Source of the DNA: Desulfolinea sp964487745
GTDB lineage: Bacteria > Chloroflexota > Anaerolineae > Anaerolineales > Villigracilaceae
Assembly (NCBI GenBank): GCA_964487745.1
Contig: CAZASG010000018.1
Location: 1-64,000 of the forward strand
Direction: 5' to 3'
DNA: 64,000 nt
Within the stretch, counting starts at the first letter, position 1. The number at the start of each line of letters is the position of its first letter. The position numbers and the translations under genes are program-made. Below, in pieces: positions 33,590 through 42,443 of the stretch. Under the pieces are notes generated by a model. It saw nothing but the letters and a program-made list of their open reading frames with translations. It was not told where the DNA came from and made no database searches.

Positions 33590-33633
33590 AAAAAAGAAAA
33601 AGCCTTGCGAAGGTTTTTGACCTCCGCAAGGCT
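33590..33633 (-). terminator. Intrinsic terminator of ileS
   Basis: Arms agccttgcg (33601-33609) and cgcaaggct (33625-33633) plus an inner aggt/acct pairing form a stable stem. On the minus strand it is followed by a T-rich tract (33600-33590) that runs up to the CPBP start codon. Confidence 0.9.
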
Positions 33634-33640
33634 GCTAAGT

Positions 33641-36600
33641 TTAGACTTTCAAGATACTCACTTTGGCAACTTCGCTACCAAATTTCTGCTCGGTGTTTAC
33701 AGCATTAGCGGGCGCTTCAGTAAAGTTGATCTCCACCGAAAGCGTTTCACCGCTGATATATTCACGGTGCGCATCTACAGCAGCACGGATCTCATCCGAT
33801 GCTGTCAGGAAGATTTTGATACGATCTGAAACATCGAAATCGGCGGCTTTGCGCATGTCCTGGATGCGGCGAACGAACTCACGCGCCAAACCTTCGGCGA
33901 CAAGTTCGGGAGTCAACTCAGTCACCAGTGCAGCCAGATAAGCACCATCGGATGCGACGGCGTAGCCCTCTTTGGCGTCTGCCTGGACTTCGACTTCATC
34001 TGCCAAAATATCAAGTGTCTCGCCTTCGACCGTGACCTGAAGCTTGCCCTCGGTTAAAAAGCTTTTGGCTGCGTCTTCAGCATCTACCGCCATGATCGCC
34101 TTGCGGACGAGGGGGAATTTGCTCTGGTATTTTTGCCCCAGTTGTTTGGGATAGGGCTTCACGCTATAGGCTACGGCTTCACTGCTCGCATCCAGCAAGC
34201 GGACGTCTTTGACGTTCAGCTCGCTCTTGATAAGATCAGCATAAGTCTCGGCAGCGTGGCGCTCATCGGCGTTGCCAACAAAGAAGGCAACTTCTGCCAG
34301 CGGCTGGCGGACTTTGAGTTCCGATTTTTGGCGGGCAGCGTGACCAAGCGAGACGAGCTTCATCACAGCAGCCATTTCACTATTCAGGGTTTCGTCAATC
34401 AGGCTTTCGTCGAGTTCTGCCCAAGATGCAAGATGAATAGACTCGGCGGCGCTTCCATCTCCACTACGTACAAGATTCTGATAAAGCTCATCGGCAATGA
34501 AGGGCATGGCTGGTGCCAAAAGCTTAGCAACTGTTGTTAGTGCGGTATAAAGCGTATAGTAGGCGGCTTCTTTATCTGCATCCGCTTCGGAACGCCAAAA
34601 ACGTCGACGAGACAGACGTAAGTACCAATTCGAGAGTGAATCGACAAATTCCGTTATCGGACGGGTCGCTGCCGGGACATCGTAATTTTCGTAAGCATCC
34701 GTCACATCCCGCACTAAAGTATTCAAGGAAGAGAGCAACCATTTGTCGAGGAGATTATCCACTTTGGCAGGCTTTTTCAGCGCGGGCTTGTCCAGATTGG
34801 CGTATGTCACAAAGAAGGAGTAGACATTCCAAAGCGTGAGCGTGAAGGAACGTACTACTTCATGGACAAGCTCAACCGAGAAACGGCGGGGCTGTCCGGG
34901 CGGGGTAGCGGTGTAGAGATACCAGCGGAAAGCATCTGCGCCATGATTATCAAGAACGTCCCAAGGGTCAACAATATTGCCAAGACTCTTCGACATCTTC
35001 TTGCCTTCGCCATCGAGGATATGCCCTAACGAAAGGACGTTCTTGAAACTTACCTGATCATTGAGCAAGGTACTGATGGCGTGGAGGGAGTAGAACCAGC
35101 CACGCGTTTGATCAACCGCTTCGCAGATATAATCGGCAGGATACTGACCTTCAAACTCTGCCTGATTTTCAAAGGGGTAGTGCCACTGAGCGTAGGGCAT
35201 TGCACCTGAATCAAACCAGACATCGATTAATTCCGGCACACGGGTCATCTTGCCGCCACATTCTTGACAGGGAAAGTGGACGTTATCCACGTAGGGGCGA
35301 TGCAGGTCAAGATCGCTCTGGTCGCTTCCGGAAAGCTCGGTTAGCTCGGCGCGAGAGCCGATGGCATGCTGATGATTACAATCTTCGCATTGCCAAACGG
35401 GGAGCGGCGTACCCCAATATCGTTCACGCCCGAGCGCCCAGTCGATATTATTTTCGAGCCAGTTGCCAAAACGTCCTTTTTTGGTATGGGCAGGAACCCA
35501 GTTGATCGTATCATTCAACGCTACAAGGCGATCTTTGAGAGACTTCGTACGGATGTACCAGGTCTCACGAGCATAATAGAGCAACGGCGTTTTGCAGCGC
35601 CAACAGAAGGGATAGCTGTGCTCATACTCTTTGACTTCAAACATCAAGCCACGATTATTCAGGTCTTCAACGATCAGCGGGTCAGCATCCTTGACGAATA
35701 CGCCGCTCCACGGACGAATTTCAGGGAAGAAAGTACCATCGGGTGCAACGGTCTGGATGACAGGAAGATCGAAATCCACCGCTACTTCCATATCGTCCGC
35801 ACCAAAGGCAGGCGCGATATGGACTAGCCCCGTACCATCTTCTGTGGTCACGAAATCGCCATTGATGACATAATGGGCTTCTTTTTCAGGCGGCATGAAT
35901 GTGAAGAGGGGGTTGTATTTCGTCCCTTTCAGCTTCTTGCCCTTGAACGTTTCGAGCACCTTGACTTCGGTCTCGCCGAAGACTTTCTCAACCAGGGCTT
36001 GGGCGAGAATTAATTTCTCGGTGCCGCCCTCGGCTAATGGGGCTTCGACCTTGACATAATCGACATCTTCACCCGCAGCCACAGCGACGTTGGCTGGCAG
36101 CGTCCAAGGTGTGGTTGTCCAGACGAGAAGAGATGTGCCTTCTTCGTCAGCGAGGGGCATCCGTACAAAGATGGATGGGTCTACAGTATCTTTGTAGCCC
36201 TGGTTGACTTCGTGGTCAGAAAGCGGCGTCCCGCAGCGGGGGCAGTAGGGCACAACCTTGAAACCCTGGTAAAGGAGGTCTTTATCCCAGAAGCTCTTCA
36301 GGATCCACCAAACGGATTCAATATAATCATCTGTGAAGGTTACATAGGCAGTTTTCAGATCCACCCAAAAGGCAATACGATCGGTCAGCCGTTCCCAATC
36401 CTGAATATAGGTAAAGACGGACTTACGGCAAAGCTCGTTGAACTTGTCTATGCCGTAATCTTCGATCTGCTGTTTATTCGTGAAGCCGAGCATCTTCTCA
36501 ACTTCCACTTCCACGGGCAGACCATGCGTATCCCAGCCACCACGGCGTGAGACATGGTAGCCCTGCATGATCTTGTAGCGCGGGAACATATCCTTGAACG

Positions 36601-36787
36601 CACGTGCCAAAACATGGTGCACACCGGGCTTCCCATTGGCCGTCGGCGGACCTTCGTAGAAAACGTATTCTTTACCATCAGCATTCGCTTCGGTCGTTTT
36701 CTTGAAAATATCCTGTTTTTTCCAGAACTTCAGGACCTCCGCTTCCATGGCGGCGACGTCTAATTTGGGTGAAACGGGTTTGAACAT
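33641..36787 (-). CDS. ileS: Isoleucyl-tRNA synthetase
   Basis: A 1048-residue class I synthetase. The HIGH-type motif is in PPTANGKPGVHHVLARAFKD (near residue 46), KMSKS is in GKKMSKSLGN, and GGWDTHGLPVEVEVEK is the start of the connective region. The ARETWYIRTK segment belongs to the editing part. Length above 1000 and the PPTANGKPG wording fit the longer 'type 2' IleRS clade, some members of which tolerate mupirocin; that clade call is from memory. ATG 36787 follows ggaggt; the upstream in-frame ATG at 36841 lies in repeat DNA. An Ile-specific T-box lies upstream. Confidence 0.95.
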   Translation of the reverse strand: MFKPVSPKLDVAAMEAEVLKFWKKQDIFKKTTEANADGKEYVFYEGPPTANGKPGVHHVLARAFKDMFPRYKIMQGYHVSRRGGWDTHGLPVEVEVEKMLGFTNKQQIEDYGIDKFNELCRKSVFTYIQDWERLTDRIAFWVDLKTAYVTFTDDYIESVWWILKSFWDKDLLYQGFKVVPYCPRCGTPLSDHEVNQGYKDTVDPSIFVRMPLADEEGTSLLVWTTTPWTLPANVAVAAGEDVDYVKVEAPLAEGGTEKLILAQALVEKVFGETEVKVLETFKGKKLKGTKYNPLFTFMPPEKEAHYVINGDFVTTEDGTGLVHIAPAFGADDMEVAVDFDLPVIQTVAPDGTFFPEIRPWSGVFVKDADPLIVEDLNNRGLMFEVKEYEHSYPFCWRCKTPLLYYARETWYIRTKSLKDRLVALNDTINWVPAHTKKGRFGNWLENNIDWALGRERYWGTPLPVWQCEDCNHQHAIGSRAELTELSGSDQSDLDLHRPYVDNVHFPCQECGGKMTRVPELIDVWFDSGAMPYAQWHYPFENQAEFEGQYPADYICEAVDQTRGWFYSLHAISTLLNDQVSFKNVLSLGHILDGEGKKMSKSLGNIVDPWDVLDNHGADAFRWYLYTATPPGQPRRFSVELVHEVVRSFTLTLWNVYSFFVTYANLDKPALKKPAKVDNLLDKWLLSSLNTLVRDVTDAYENYDVPAATRPITEFVDSLSNWYLRLSRRRFWRSEADADKEAAYYTLYTALTTVAKLLAPAMPFIADELYQNLVRSGDGSAAESIHLASWAELDESLIDETLNSEMAAVMKLVSLGHAARQKSELKVRQPLAEVAFFVGNADERHAAETYADLIKSELNVKDVRLLDASSEAVAYSVKPYPKQLGQKYQSKFPLVRKAIMAVDAEDAAKSFLTEGKLQVTVEGETLDILADEVEVQADAKEGYAVASDGAYLAALVTELTPELVAEGLAREFVRRIQDMRKAADFDVSDRIKIFLTASDEIRAAVDAHREYISGETLSVEINFTEAPANAVNTEQKFGSEVAKVSILKV

Positions 36788-36804
36788 AGAACCTCCAAAA
36801 ACAT

Positions 36805-36907
36805 TGTCACTGCGAGGAGCAAGCTTGCCTGCACTCGCCAAAGGCGGGTGTGCGACGAAGCAGTCTTAAACCTAGAAGGAGATTGCTTCACTTCGTTCGC
36901 AATGACA
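36805..36907. repeat. Palindromic repeat family 2 (TCATTGCGA element), between T-box and ileS
   Basis: Read on the minus strand it starts tgtcattgcgaacgaagtga, continues agcaatctcc and gactgcttcgtcgc and ends gctcctcgcagtgacaat. The ends are inverted repeats. It resembles the copy at 52770-52856. It lies in the leader of ileS, after the T-box terminator and before the ribosome site. Confidence 0.85.
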
Positions 36908-36920
36908 GATATTAGCTTTA

Positions 36921-37194
36921 AACAAAAACGACTCACGTCTCCACAGAGACGCAAGCCATGCTCACGCGGTACCACTCTGATTCCCGCCGAGGCGGGCACT
37001 CATTCCGTACGACCATCTCTGGTTTATACGTTCATTCCTGTAACGATGAATGACATCGGCTCACCTACTCAACAACGTTTTCAGTTCGCGGCTCCGGAAG
37101 GATTTTCAGTCTGCTACATTGCTCCGGCTCTCACCAAATCCCGGATTCGCTAACAAGGCTCACATACCTACTCGTTTCCATCATTGCCTTTAGA
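36921..37194 (-). promoter_or_regulatory. T-box riboswitch upstream of ileS, specifier ATC (Ile)
   Basis: On the minus strand the order of T-box elements is present. The Stem I distal loop region reads AGCGAATCCGGG then GGTGAGAGCCGG (37135-37124). The specifier region CTGAAAATCCTTCCGGAGC follows, with ATC at 37103-37101. The T-box core AGAGTGGTACCGCG (36978-36965) comes next, followed by a terminator (36958-36924). Uncharged tRNA-Ile pairing with ATC and with TGG in the core would favour the antiterminator and turn on ileS. The RNA would start near 37194. Confidence 0.92.
36924..36958 (-). terminator. T-box terminator hairpin
   Basis: On the minus strand TGGCTTGCGTCTC (36958-36946) pairs with GAGACGTGAGTCG (36941-36929), including some wobble pairs, with a TGTG loop and five T directly after. 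Confidence 0.85.
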
Positions 37195-37200
37195 TGCCGT

Positions 37201-37229
37201 ATTATACTCATATCATATAGAGATGACAA
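37201..37229 (-). promoter_or_regulatory. Promoter of the T-box/ileS transcript
   Basis: On the minus strand TTGTCA (37229-37224), a 17-base spacer and TATAAT (37206-37201). The start near 37194 places the T-box at the beginning of the RNA. Confidence 0.78.
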
Positions 37230-37282
37230 GCATCGCAACCACTTAAAGTAAAATAATAACAAACCCTAGCAAAAGAGAATTC

Positions 37283-38794
37283 ATGCAAAAAGAAATCACC
37301 ATCTCCCTCCCCTCCCTTCCAAAGCGCTATTATCGCCACGGTTGGCAAAGCTGGTCACTTGCCGCTTGGCAGGATATTGACGAAAAGATCGCCATCCCAA
37401 AACCTGCGTTGCTGCGCCCCATGCAGTACGACCCTGTCTACATCCACGAGCAGCGCCCACATGGCTCATCCATCGGCGCGGTCGAGATGGAAAATGGCAA
37501 GATCATCCTGCTCGGCGCGCTCGATCTAGATGCCCATGTTTTTCTCGACGGAAACAAACTCATCGGGCACTACGAAAGCGAAGGTGGTAAATGGTTCACA
37601 GCAGAGGGCAGCGAAGAAGATATTTTTGCACAATATGCCGCCGCTCTTGGTAAACGTCTCGGAAAAAACAGCGCCATAGAATCTCCCACTGTCTGGTGCT
37701 CGTGGTACAGCTTCTACACCCATATCAGCGAAGAAAATCTCACGCAAAGCCTCCACGATCTCAGCGACCTGCCTTTCGACGTTTTTCAAGTGGATGACGG
37801 CTGGCAGCGTGCCATCGGCGACTGGGTACCGAACGAAAAATTCCCTGGCGGGATGGATGCGCTTACCGCGCAGATCCGCCGTACGGGACGCACGCCGGGA
37901 CTCTGGCTAGCGCCCCTCCTCGTGGTGCCCAGCTCAGACATCTACCGTCAACACTCCGATTGGCTCCTGCGCGACAAAAACGAAAAACCCGTCTCCGCCG
38001 GATTCAACTGGAACGAGCCCCTCTACGCTCTCGACACCTCGGATCCCGAAGTGCTCGAGTGGCTATCCGCATTAATGAATCGGGTACGAAGATGGGGTTT
38101 TGGCTACGTCAAATTAGATTTTCTTTACGCGGGTGCCCTGCCCGGGGACCGGCATACGCCCATGGAGCGGGAGCAAGCCTATCGCCTGGGGTTGTCCACG
38201 CTGCGCGACGCTCTGGGGGATGCCTACTTTTTGACATGTGGCGTACCGATCATTCCGTCCCTTGGTCTCTGCGACGGGATGCGCATCGGACCGGATGTCG
38301 CATCTCATTGGGATAGCCACCGCGACGATGTTCTGCTATCCAATTTCGCCATCCCCGGCACGCGGAACGCCATCCGCACAACCGTCAATCGACTTTGGCT
38401 GAAGCCGCTCGTCCACACCGACCCGGATGTGGCTTATTTCGCATCATCCAGAAACACGATGAATGCCGCAGAGGAAAAGATGCTGCAAGACTTGGCACGG
38501 GTCTGCGAATATAAAGCCACCTCTGATAAACCGAGTTGGTGGACAACAGAGGAGCAAGAAAGTTTACGTGTCTTTTTGCAGGAAACTCCACAGGCGGAGA
38601 GAAAGAGCCGCTACGAATTCACACTCGGCCGGCACACGGTGGATTTCTCGGCAGCCATGCCCATCCCTAAAGCCCGCAACTGGTTTGATCAGCTTGCCAA
38701 CACCCTGCTCGGATGGGCTGGGAGCCAGCCCTTTATTTTGCGTCTCTTTAGCTGGCTGGGCGATAAAGAGAACAGAAAGAAAATTGCGAGCTAA
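37283..38794 (+). CDS. Alpha-galactosidase-like glycoside hydrolase, family GH36
   Basis: A 503-residue cytoplasmic enzyme (no signal peptide). Family signs are YRHGWQSWS near the start, WCSWYSFYTHI, FQVDDGWQ, WLAPLLV, YVKLDFLYAG (nucleophile Asp) and RIGPDVASHW (acid/base Asp). It is shorter than the usual 700-residue GH36 enzymes because the N-terminal beta-sandwich is reduced. It probably releases terminal alpha-galactose from oligosaccharides. It is transcribed divergently from ileS. TAAAAT near 37248 and the ribosome site aaaagaga precede ATG 37283. Confidence 0.85.
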   Translation: MQKEITISLPSLPKRYYRHGWQSWSLAAWQDIDEKIAIPKPALLRPMQYDPVYIHEQRPHGSSIGAVEMENGKIILLGALDLDAHVFLDGNKLIGHYESEGGKWFTAEGSEEDIFAQYAAALGKRLGKNSAIESPTVWCSWYSFYTHISEENLTQSLHDLSDLPFDVFQVDDGWQRAIGDWVPNEKFPGGMDALTAQIRRTGRTPGLWLAPLLVVPSSDIYRQHSDWLLRDKNEKPVSAGFNWNEPLYALDTSDPEVLEWLSALMNRVRRWGFGYVKLDFLYAGALPGDRHTPMEREQAYRLGLSTLRDALGDAYFLTCGVPIIPSLGLCDGMRIGPDVASHWDSHRDDVLLSNFAIPGTRNAIRTTVNRLWLKPLVHTDPDVAYFASSRNTMNAAEEKMLQDLARVCEYKATSDKPSWWTTEEQESLRVFLQETPQAERKSRYEFTLGRHTVDFSAAMPIPKARNWFDQLANTLLGWAGSQPFILRLFSWLGDKENRKKIAS

Positions 38795-38895
38795 CGAAAA
38801 GCTCCTGTTTCAACGGAGTCTTTAGAACACTGTGAAAGCAGGTTTGAAAAGTTAGAAGCAGTAACGCCCTTATGCTATGCTAAAATCATCATCCT

Positions 38896-40302
38896 ATGAT
38901 CACCCTTTCAGAATTCTTTGAAATCAACCATGATGTAATCCTGTTCGCCTATGGATTAGTCTTTTTTACTTTAGGGCTAACCATCCTTATTCGAATACGC
39001 CAATCATCCCGCTTGGAGTTAGCTCGCAGTTTGAAATGGATGGCAGCATTTGGGATATTACATGGCCTAAATGAGTGGGGGGATCTTTTCATTCCACTCC
39101 AGGCTGTGTATTTGAGCCCTTTAGTCATGCGGGGGCTGTATATCGGGCAATTGATCATATTGACATTGTCTTTTGCCGCTTTGTTTGAATTTGGTGTCAC
39201 AGTGCTTAATTCAATTGGACAAGCAAAATATTTAAAGGGTTTTGCAGGGATGCTTACCGCTGGCTGGGCAATTGGTTCATTTATCCTTTTCATAGTTGAG
39301 GGAGAAAGCCATCAGGAATGGCAATATATCTCGATAGCTCTTTCTCGATATTTCATCGGATTTCCTGGGGGAATCCTAGCTGCCTATGGCCTGCGCGCTT
39401 ATACAATAAGACGCATAGATCCGCTGAATGTACCCCAAATTGCAAAGACTTTTCAGATCGCTGGCTATTTCATTGCGCTCTACGCGGTTTTGGGCGGCCT
39501 TATACCGCCACCAGTATCGTTTTTCCCAGGCAATATTCTTAATTCAAATACTTTCACGCAAGCAACAGGGATACCTCCATGGGTTTTTCGAACAATGGTC
39601 GCTGCAATAATCACGATTGCTATTACACGCGCTCTAGAGATATTCGAACTGGAAACAGACCGCAGGATCGAAGAGTTGGAACAACAGCAAATCGTTGCTA
39701 CCGAACGCGAACGATATGCCAGAGAATTACATGACGGAACGATTCAAAAGGTCTATACAGCCGGCCTGCTTGTCGAATCCGCTTCACGCATTGCTGATCC
39801 AAAAACAGAAATAAGCAAACGCCTGGAGCGAGCCGTTGGTATTCTTAACGATACTATTGCTGATCTACGACAAAATCTTGTTGAGCTCCATGCACACACT
39901 CCAACAGAAACTGAATCACTCACATCCTTGCTTCACAAATTGGCAGATAACCCACATTACAATACGTTGATCGACATTCAACTAGACTTGTTACTTCCCT
40001 CCTCAAAGCAATTATCGTCAAGGCGAAAAAATCATGTAGTCGCAATCGTTGCCGAGGCCTTAGCAAACGCAGTACGTCATGCACAAGCACAGAAGGTCTT
40101 AATTGCTGCAAAAGATCTGGGTAAAAATCTTCAAATAACTATTAGAGATAATGGAACTGGCCTTCCTAAAGATTTAAAAGCAGGATATGGCCTGAGTAAT
40201 ATGCGCGACAGAACTCGACTTCTAAATGGAGCAATAGACTGCAAAAATGAACAAGGCGCGAATATTACAATAACGATCCCATGGGCTGATGAAAAAATAT
40301 GA
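38896..40302 (+). CDS. Sensor histidine kinase, NarL-family type (HisKA_3), with 7TM sensor
   Basis: A 468-residue kinase. Residues about 10-255 contain some seven membrane segments and are the probable sensor. A coiled linker (EIFELETDRRIEELEQQQ) leads to the HisKA_3 domain with ATERERYARELHDGTIQKVY (phospho-His near residue 277). A HATPase domain follows: EALANAVRHAQA and GTGLPKDLKAGYGLSNMRDR. A -10 box TAAAAT preceded by TGC (38878-38886) lies 9 bases before ATG 38896. The stop overlaps the start of the response regulator gene (ATGA). The signal is unknown. Confidence 0.9.
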   Translation: MITLSEFFEINHDVILFAYGLVFFTLGLTILIRIRQSSRLELARSLKWMAAFGILHGLNEWGDLFIPLQAVYLSPLVMRGLYIGQLIILTLSFAALFEFGVTVLNSIGQAKYLKGFAGMLTAGWAIGSFILFIVEGESHQEWQYISIALSRYFIGFPGGILAAYGLRAYTIRRIDPLNVPQIAKTFQIAGYFIALYAVLGGLIPPPVSFFPGNILNSNTFTQATGIPPWVFRTMVAAIITIAITRALEIFELETDRRIEELEQQQIVATERERYARELHDGTIQKVYTAGLLVESASRIADPKTEISKRLERAVGILNDTIADLRQNLVELHAHTPTETESLTSLLHKLADNPHYNTLIDIQLDLLLPSSKQLSSRRKNHVVAIVAEALANAVRHAQAQKVLIAAKDLGKNLQITIRDNGTGLPKDLKAGYGLSNMRDRTRLLNGAIDCKNEQGANITITIPWADEKI

Positions 40303-40964
40303 CAAAAACTCGCATCCTCTTAGTAGATGACCATGCAATTGTCCGGCTAGGGCTGATGACACTTCTAAATGATCAACCCGATATGGAAGTTGTTGGAGAA
40401 GCCAGTACAGCAGCCGAAGCTGTTAGAGCTGTGGAAAATATTCAACCCGATGTTATATTGATGGATATCCGCCTTCCGGGCGAAGGGGGCATTGAGGCTA
40501 CTCGACAAATTACTACACGTTTTCCAGAAAGCCATGTGGTTATGCTCACATCCTTCGCGGATGATGAACTTATCATGCGTGCGATCAGCGCAGGAGCATC
40601 TGGATACGTTCTAAAACAGGTTGGAAACGAAGAACTCATTCGCGCCATCCAGACGGCCGCCCGTGGTGAAGCAGCACTTGATCCATCCACGACGACGCGC
40701 TTATTGTCCCAAGTACGGGAAGCGGATCGAAAGACTAAAGAAGATGCTTTTCGGGATCTATCGGATCGCGAGATGGACGTCCTCGTGCCTCTGGCAAGAG
40801 GAAAAACCAATGCTGAGATCGGTGAATTATTGAATCTTAGCGAAAAAACTGTGGGTAACTATATCGGCAATATGTTCAACAAATTGGGAGTAAAAAATCG
40901 CATCGAATTGGCCGCATATGCCTACGAAAATCATCTCTTTGAGCAAATAGGAAACGAAGAATAA
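40299..40964 (+). CDS. LuxR/NarL-type response regulator
   Basis: A 221-residue regulator. The receiver domain (1 to about 120) has LLVDDHAIVR, the phospho-acceptor Asp in VILMDIRLPG near residue 54, and the conserved Thr/Lys positions in MLTSFADD and YVLKQ. The C-terminal LuxR-type HTH (about 150-215) reads LSDREMDVLVPLARGKTNAEI and NLSEKTVGNYIGNMFNKLGV. It is the partner of the overlapping kinase gene. Targets are unknown; the convergent octaheme cytochrome gene is a candidate by position only. Confidence 0.92.
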   Translation: MTKTRILLVDDHAIVRLGLMTLLNDQPDMEVVGEASTAAEAVRAVENIQPDVILMDIRLPGEGGIEATRQITTRFPESHVVMLTSFADDELIMRAISAGASGYVLKQVGNEELIRAIQTAARGEAALDPSTTTRLLSQVREADRKTKEDAFRDLSDREMDVLVPLARGKTNAEIGELLNLSEKTVGNYIGNMFNKLGVKNRIELAAYAYENHLFEQIGNEE

Positions 40965-40968
40965 AGAA

Positions 40969-40998
40969 CTGCCCCGGAGCACAAGCGCTCTGGGGCAG
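40969..40998. terminator. Bidirectional hairpin between convergent genes
   Basis: ctgccccggagc (40969-40980) pairs with gctctggggcag (40987-40998) with one wobble. On the minus strand the T-rich ttctttattc follows. It lies between the response regulator and the octaheme cytochrome gene. Confidence 0.65.
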
Positions 40999-41047
40999 TC
41001 GCTATCATCAACCCGGACGCCTCTGGGCTGATTTCAAAGTTTAGGGG

Positions 41048-42277
41048 TTATTCAGCAGTGTGATAACCCGTGGCTTTTTCAATCAACTCTTCATCCGTCT
41101 TCACAGTAGCGGATCCGCCATCAACATGGCAGCTGCGGCAAGCGAAATCAAGACCGAGCTCAGACAAAGCTTGAGAGCCATCTTCAGTGAACTGACCGAT
41201 CTGATCAGAATTGATCGCCATCAGGTGGGTCCGAATATCGCCCGTGAACATATCAGCGTTGCCTACAGCGCTCTTGGTAACTCGCGGCATATGACAGGAG
41301 ATACATTCTGTAACAGCGGGGTGAACTTCAGAGTTCTGATATGAAGCTGCATCATGGTGGCAGTTTTCGCAGGAAGTGCGGGTTACCGCTACAGTTTCGT
41401 CTTCTGCGTTCGCTTTTCGAAGTGCGACAACGCCAGCATGCGGATCATGACAGACTACACAATTAATCGTTATATGCTTGCTTTGGAAGAGTTCTTCATA
41501 CTGCTCGTGATGTTTAATAAAGCCACCGCTTGCATTGACAGCTTCTGAACCACCACGGAGATGACACTCACCACAGAGGGCTGAATCACGTTCAATATCC
41601 AAAGCTACACCACGGGGATTTGCTGCGTGAAGACTGCCGGGACCATGACATTCTTCACACTGAATTCCAGGTTCTGCCCAAGAGCCTACAATACCAGGCA
41701 TCCCTTCAGTTGGGGTGCTTGGATCATAGCCTGTTGTATGACAGGTGCCACAGTTATACTGTTTTTCTTCGCCAGGATGATATGCTACCCAGCCAGGATC
41801 ATTCCCTACGATGGGGTTCGCAAAATTGAACTGGCTAACATAGTCAGTATTTCCGTCGCCACGTGTGCCGGGCAATCCGGTAATGACATAGCCTTCCTTG
41901 TCAACAAAGCGATATTTCCAATTATATCCACCGATGACATAGGCAATATCATCCCAAGTGTATCCTTCAGGAAGTTGATCAACAACTGTAAAAGGATACT
42001 CAGGGGGCTGACCATCAACAACAGCGTTCAGCTTATAGGGGTGGCCAGATTGCATGAAGACATCATAAGTCTCCGTATGACATTCACCACAAGCTGCGGT
42101 GCCGATATACTCAGCGCCGAAAACTGCAGCGGCAGCGCCTTCAGCAGCAGGGCCAGCCGGACCTTCAGGACCAGGAGGGCCAGCGGGACCTTCAGGGCCT
42201 TGCGGCCCGGCGCAGGAAACCAATGCGGCAGCCAAAAGCACTACACTAGCTACGAGCAAAATTGATTTTTTTGACAT
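41048..42277 (-). CDS. Octaheme c-type cytochrome lipoprotein with collagen-like stalk
   Basis: A 409-residue exported lipoprotein (LVSC, Cys 22). Residues 24-47 are a Gly-X-Y repeat (GPQGPEGPAGPPGPEGPAG), a collagen-like stalk. Eight CxxCH heme sites follow: CGECH, CGTCH, CEECH, CGECH, CVVCH, CENCH, CISCH and CRSCH. The arrangement resembles the multiheme cytochrome c554/NrfA-related group, with additional His (HPYK, HHEQ, HGPGS) as possible distal ligands. It probably transfers electrons or reduces a substrate at the cell surface; which one is unknown. Ribosome site aaggag. Upstream lies the 14-base palindrome gccctaatcagggc (42345-42358). Confidence 0.9.
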   Translation of the reverse strand: MSKKSILLVASVVLLAAALVSCAGPQGPEGPAGPPGPEGPAGPAAEGAAAAVFGAEYIGTAACGECHTETYDVFMQSGHPYKLNAVVDGQPPEYPFTVVDQLPEGYTWDDIAYVIGGYNWKYRFVDKEGYVITGLPGTRGDGNTDYVSQFNFANPIVGNDPGWVAYHPGEEKQYNCGTCHTTGYDPSTPTEGMPGIVGSWAEPGIQCEECHGPGSLHAANPRGVALDIERDSALCGECHLRGGSEAVNASGGFIKHHEQYEELFQSKHITINCVVCHDPHAGVVALRKANAEDETVAVTRTSCENCHHDAASYQNSEVHPAVTECISCHMPRVTKSAVGNADMFTGDIRTHLMAINSDQIGQFTEDGSQALSELGLDFACRSCHVDGGSATVKTDEELIEKATGYHTAE

Positions 42278-42443
42278 TTCATTCTCCTTAAATATTGCTC
42301 CATCAGCAGGAATTAAGGCGTCCGCCTTGAAAATGGAGCGTACCAGCCCTAATCAGGGCATAATTGGCACATTAATGTTATTTTAAGGAAAAGGCTTATC
42401 TAGTAGCAGAGGTATTTCCCCCTAATTTTATAGGGGAGAATGC

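Noticed and set aside
36760..36999. Minus-strand open frame in the ileS leader
   Set aside because: Its translation (VIANEVKQS..., LLAVTM) is the typical reading of a family 2 palindromic repeat plus the T-box, not a gene.
42140..42210. Tandem DNA repeat in the cytochrome gene
   Set aside because: The repetition is the codons of the collagen-like Gly-X-Y stalk, not an independent DNA repeat element.
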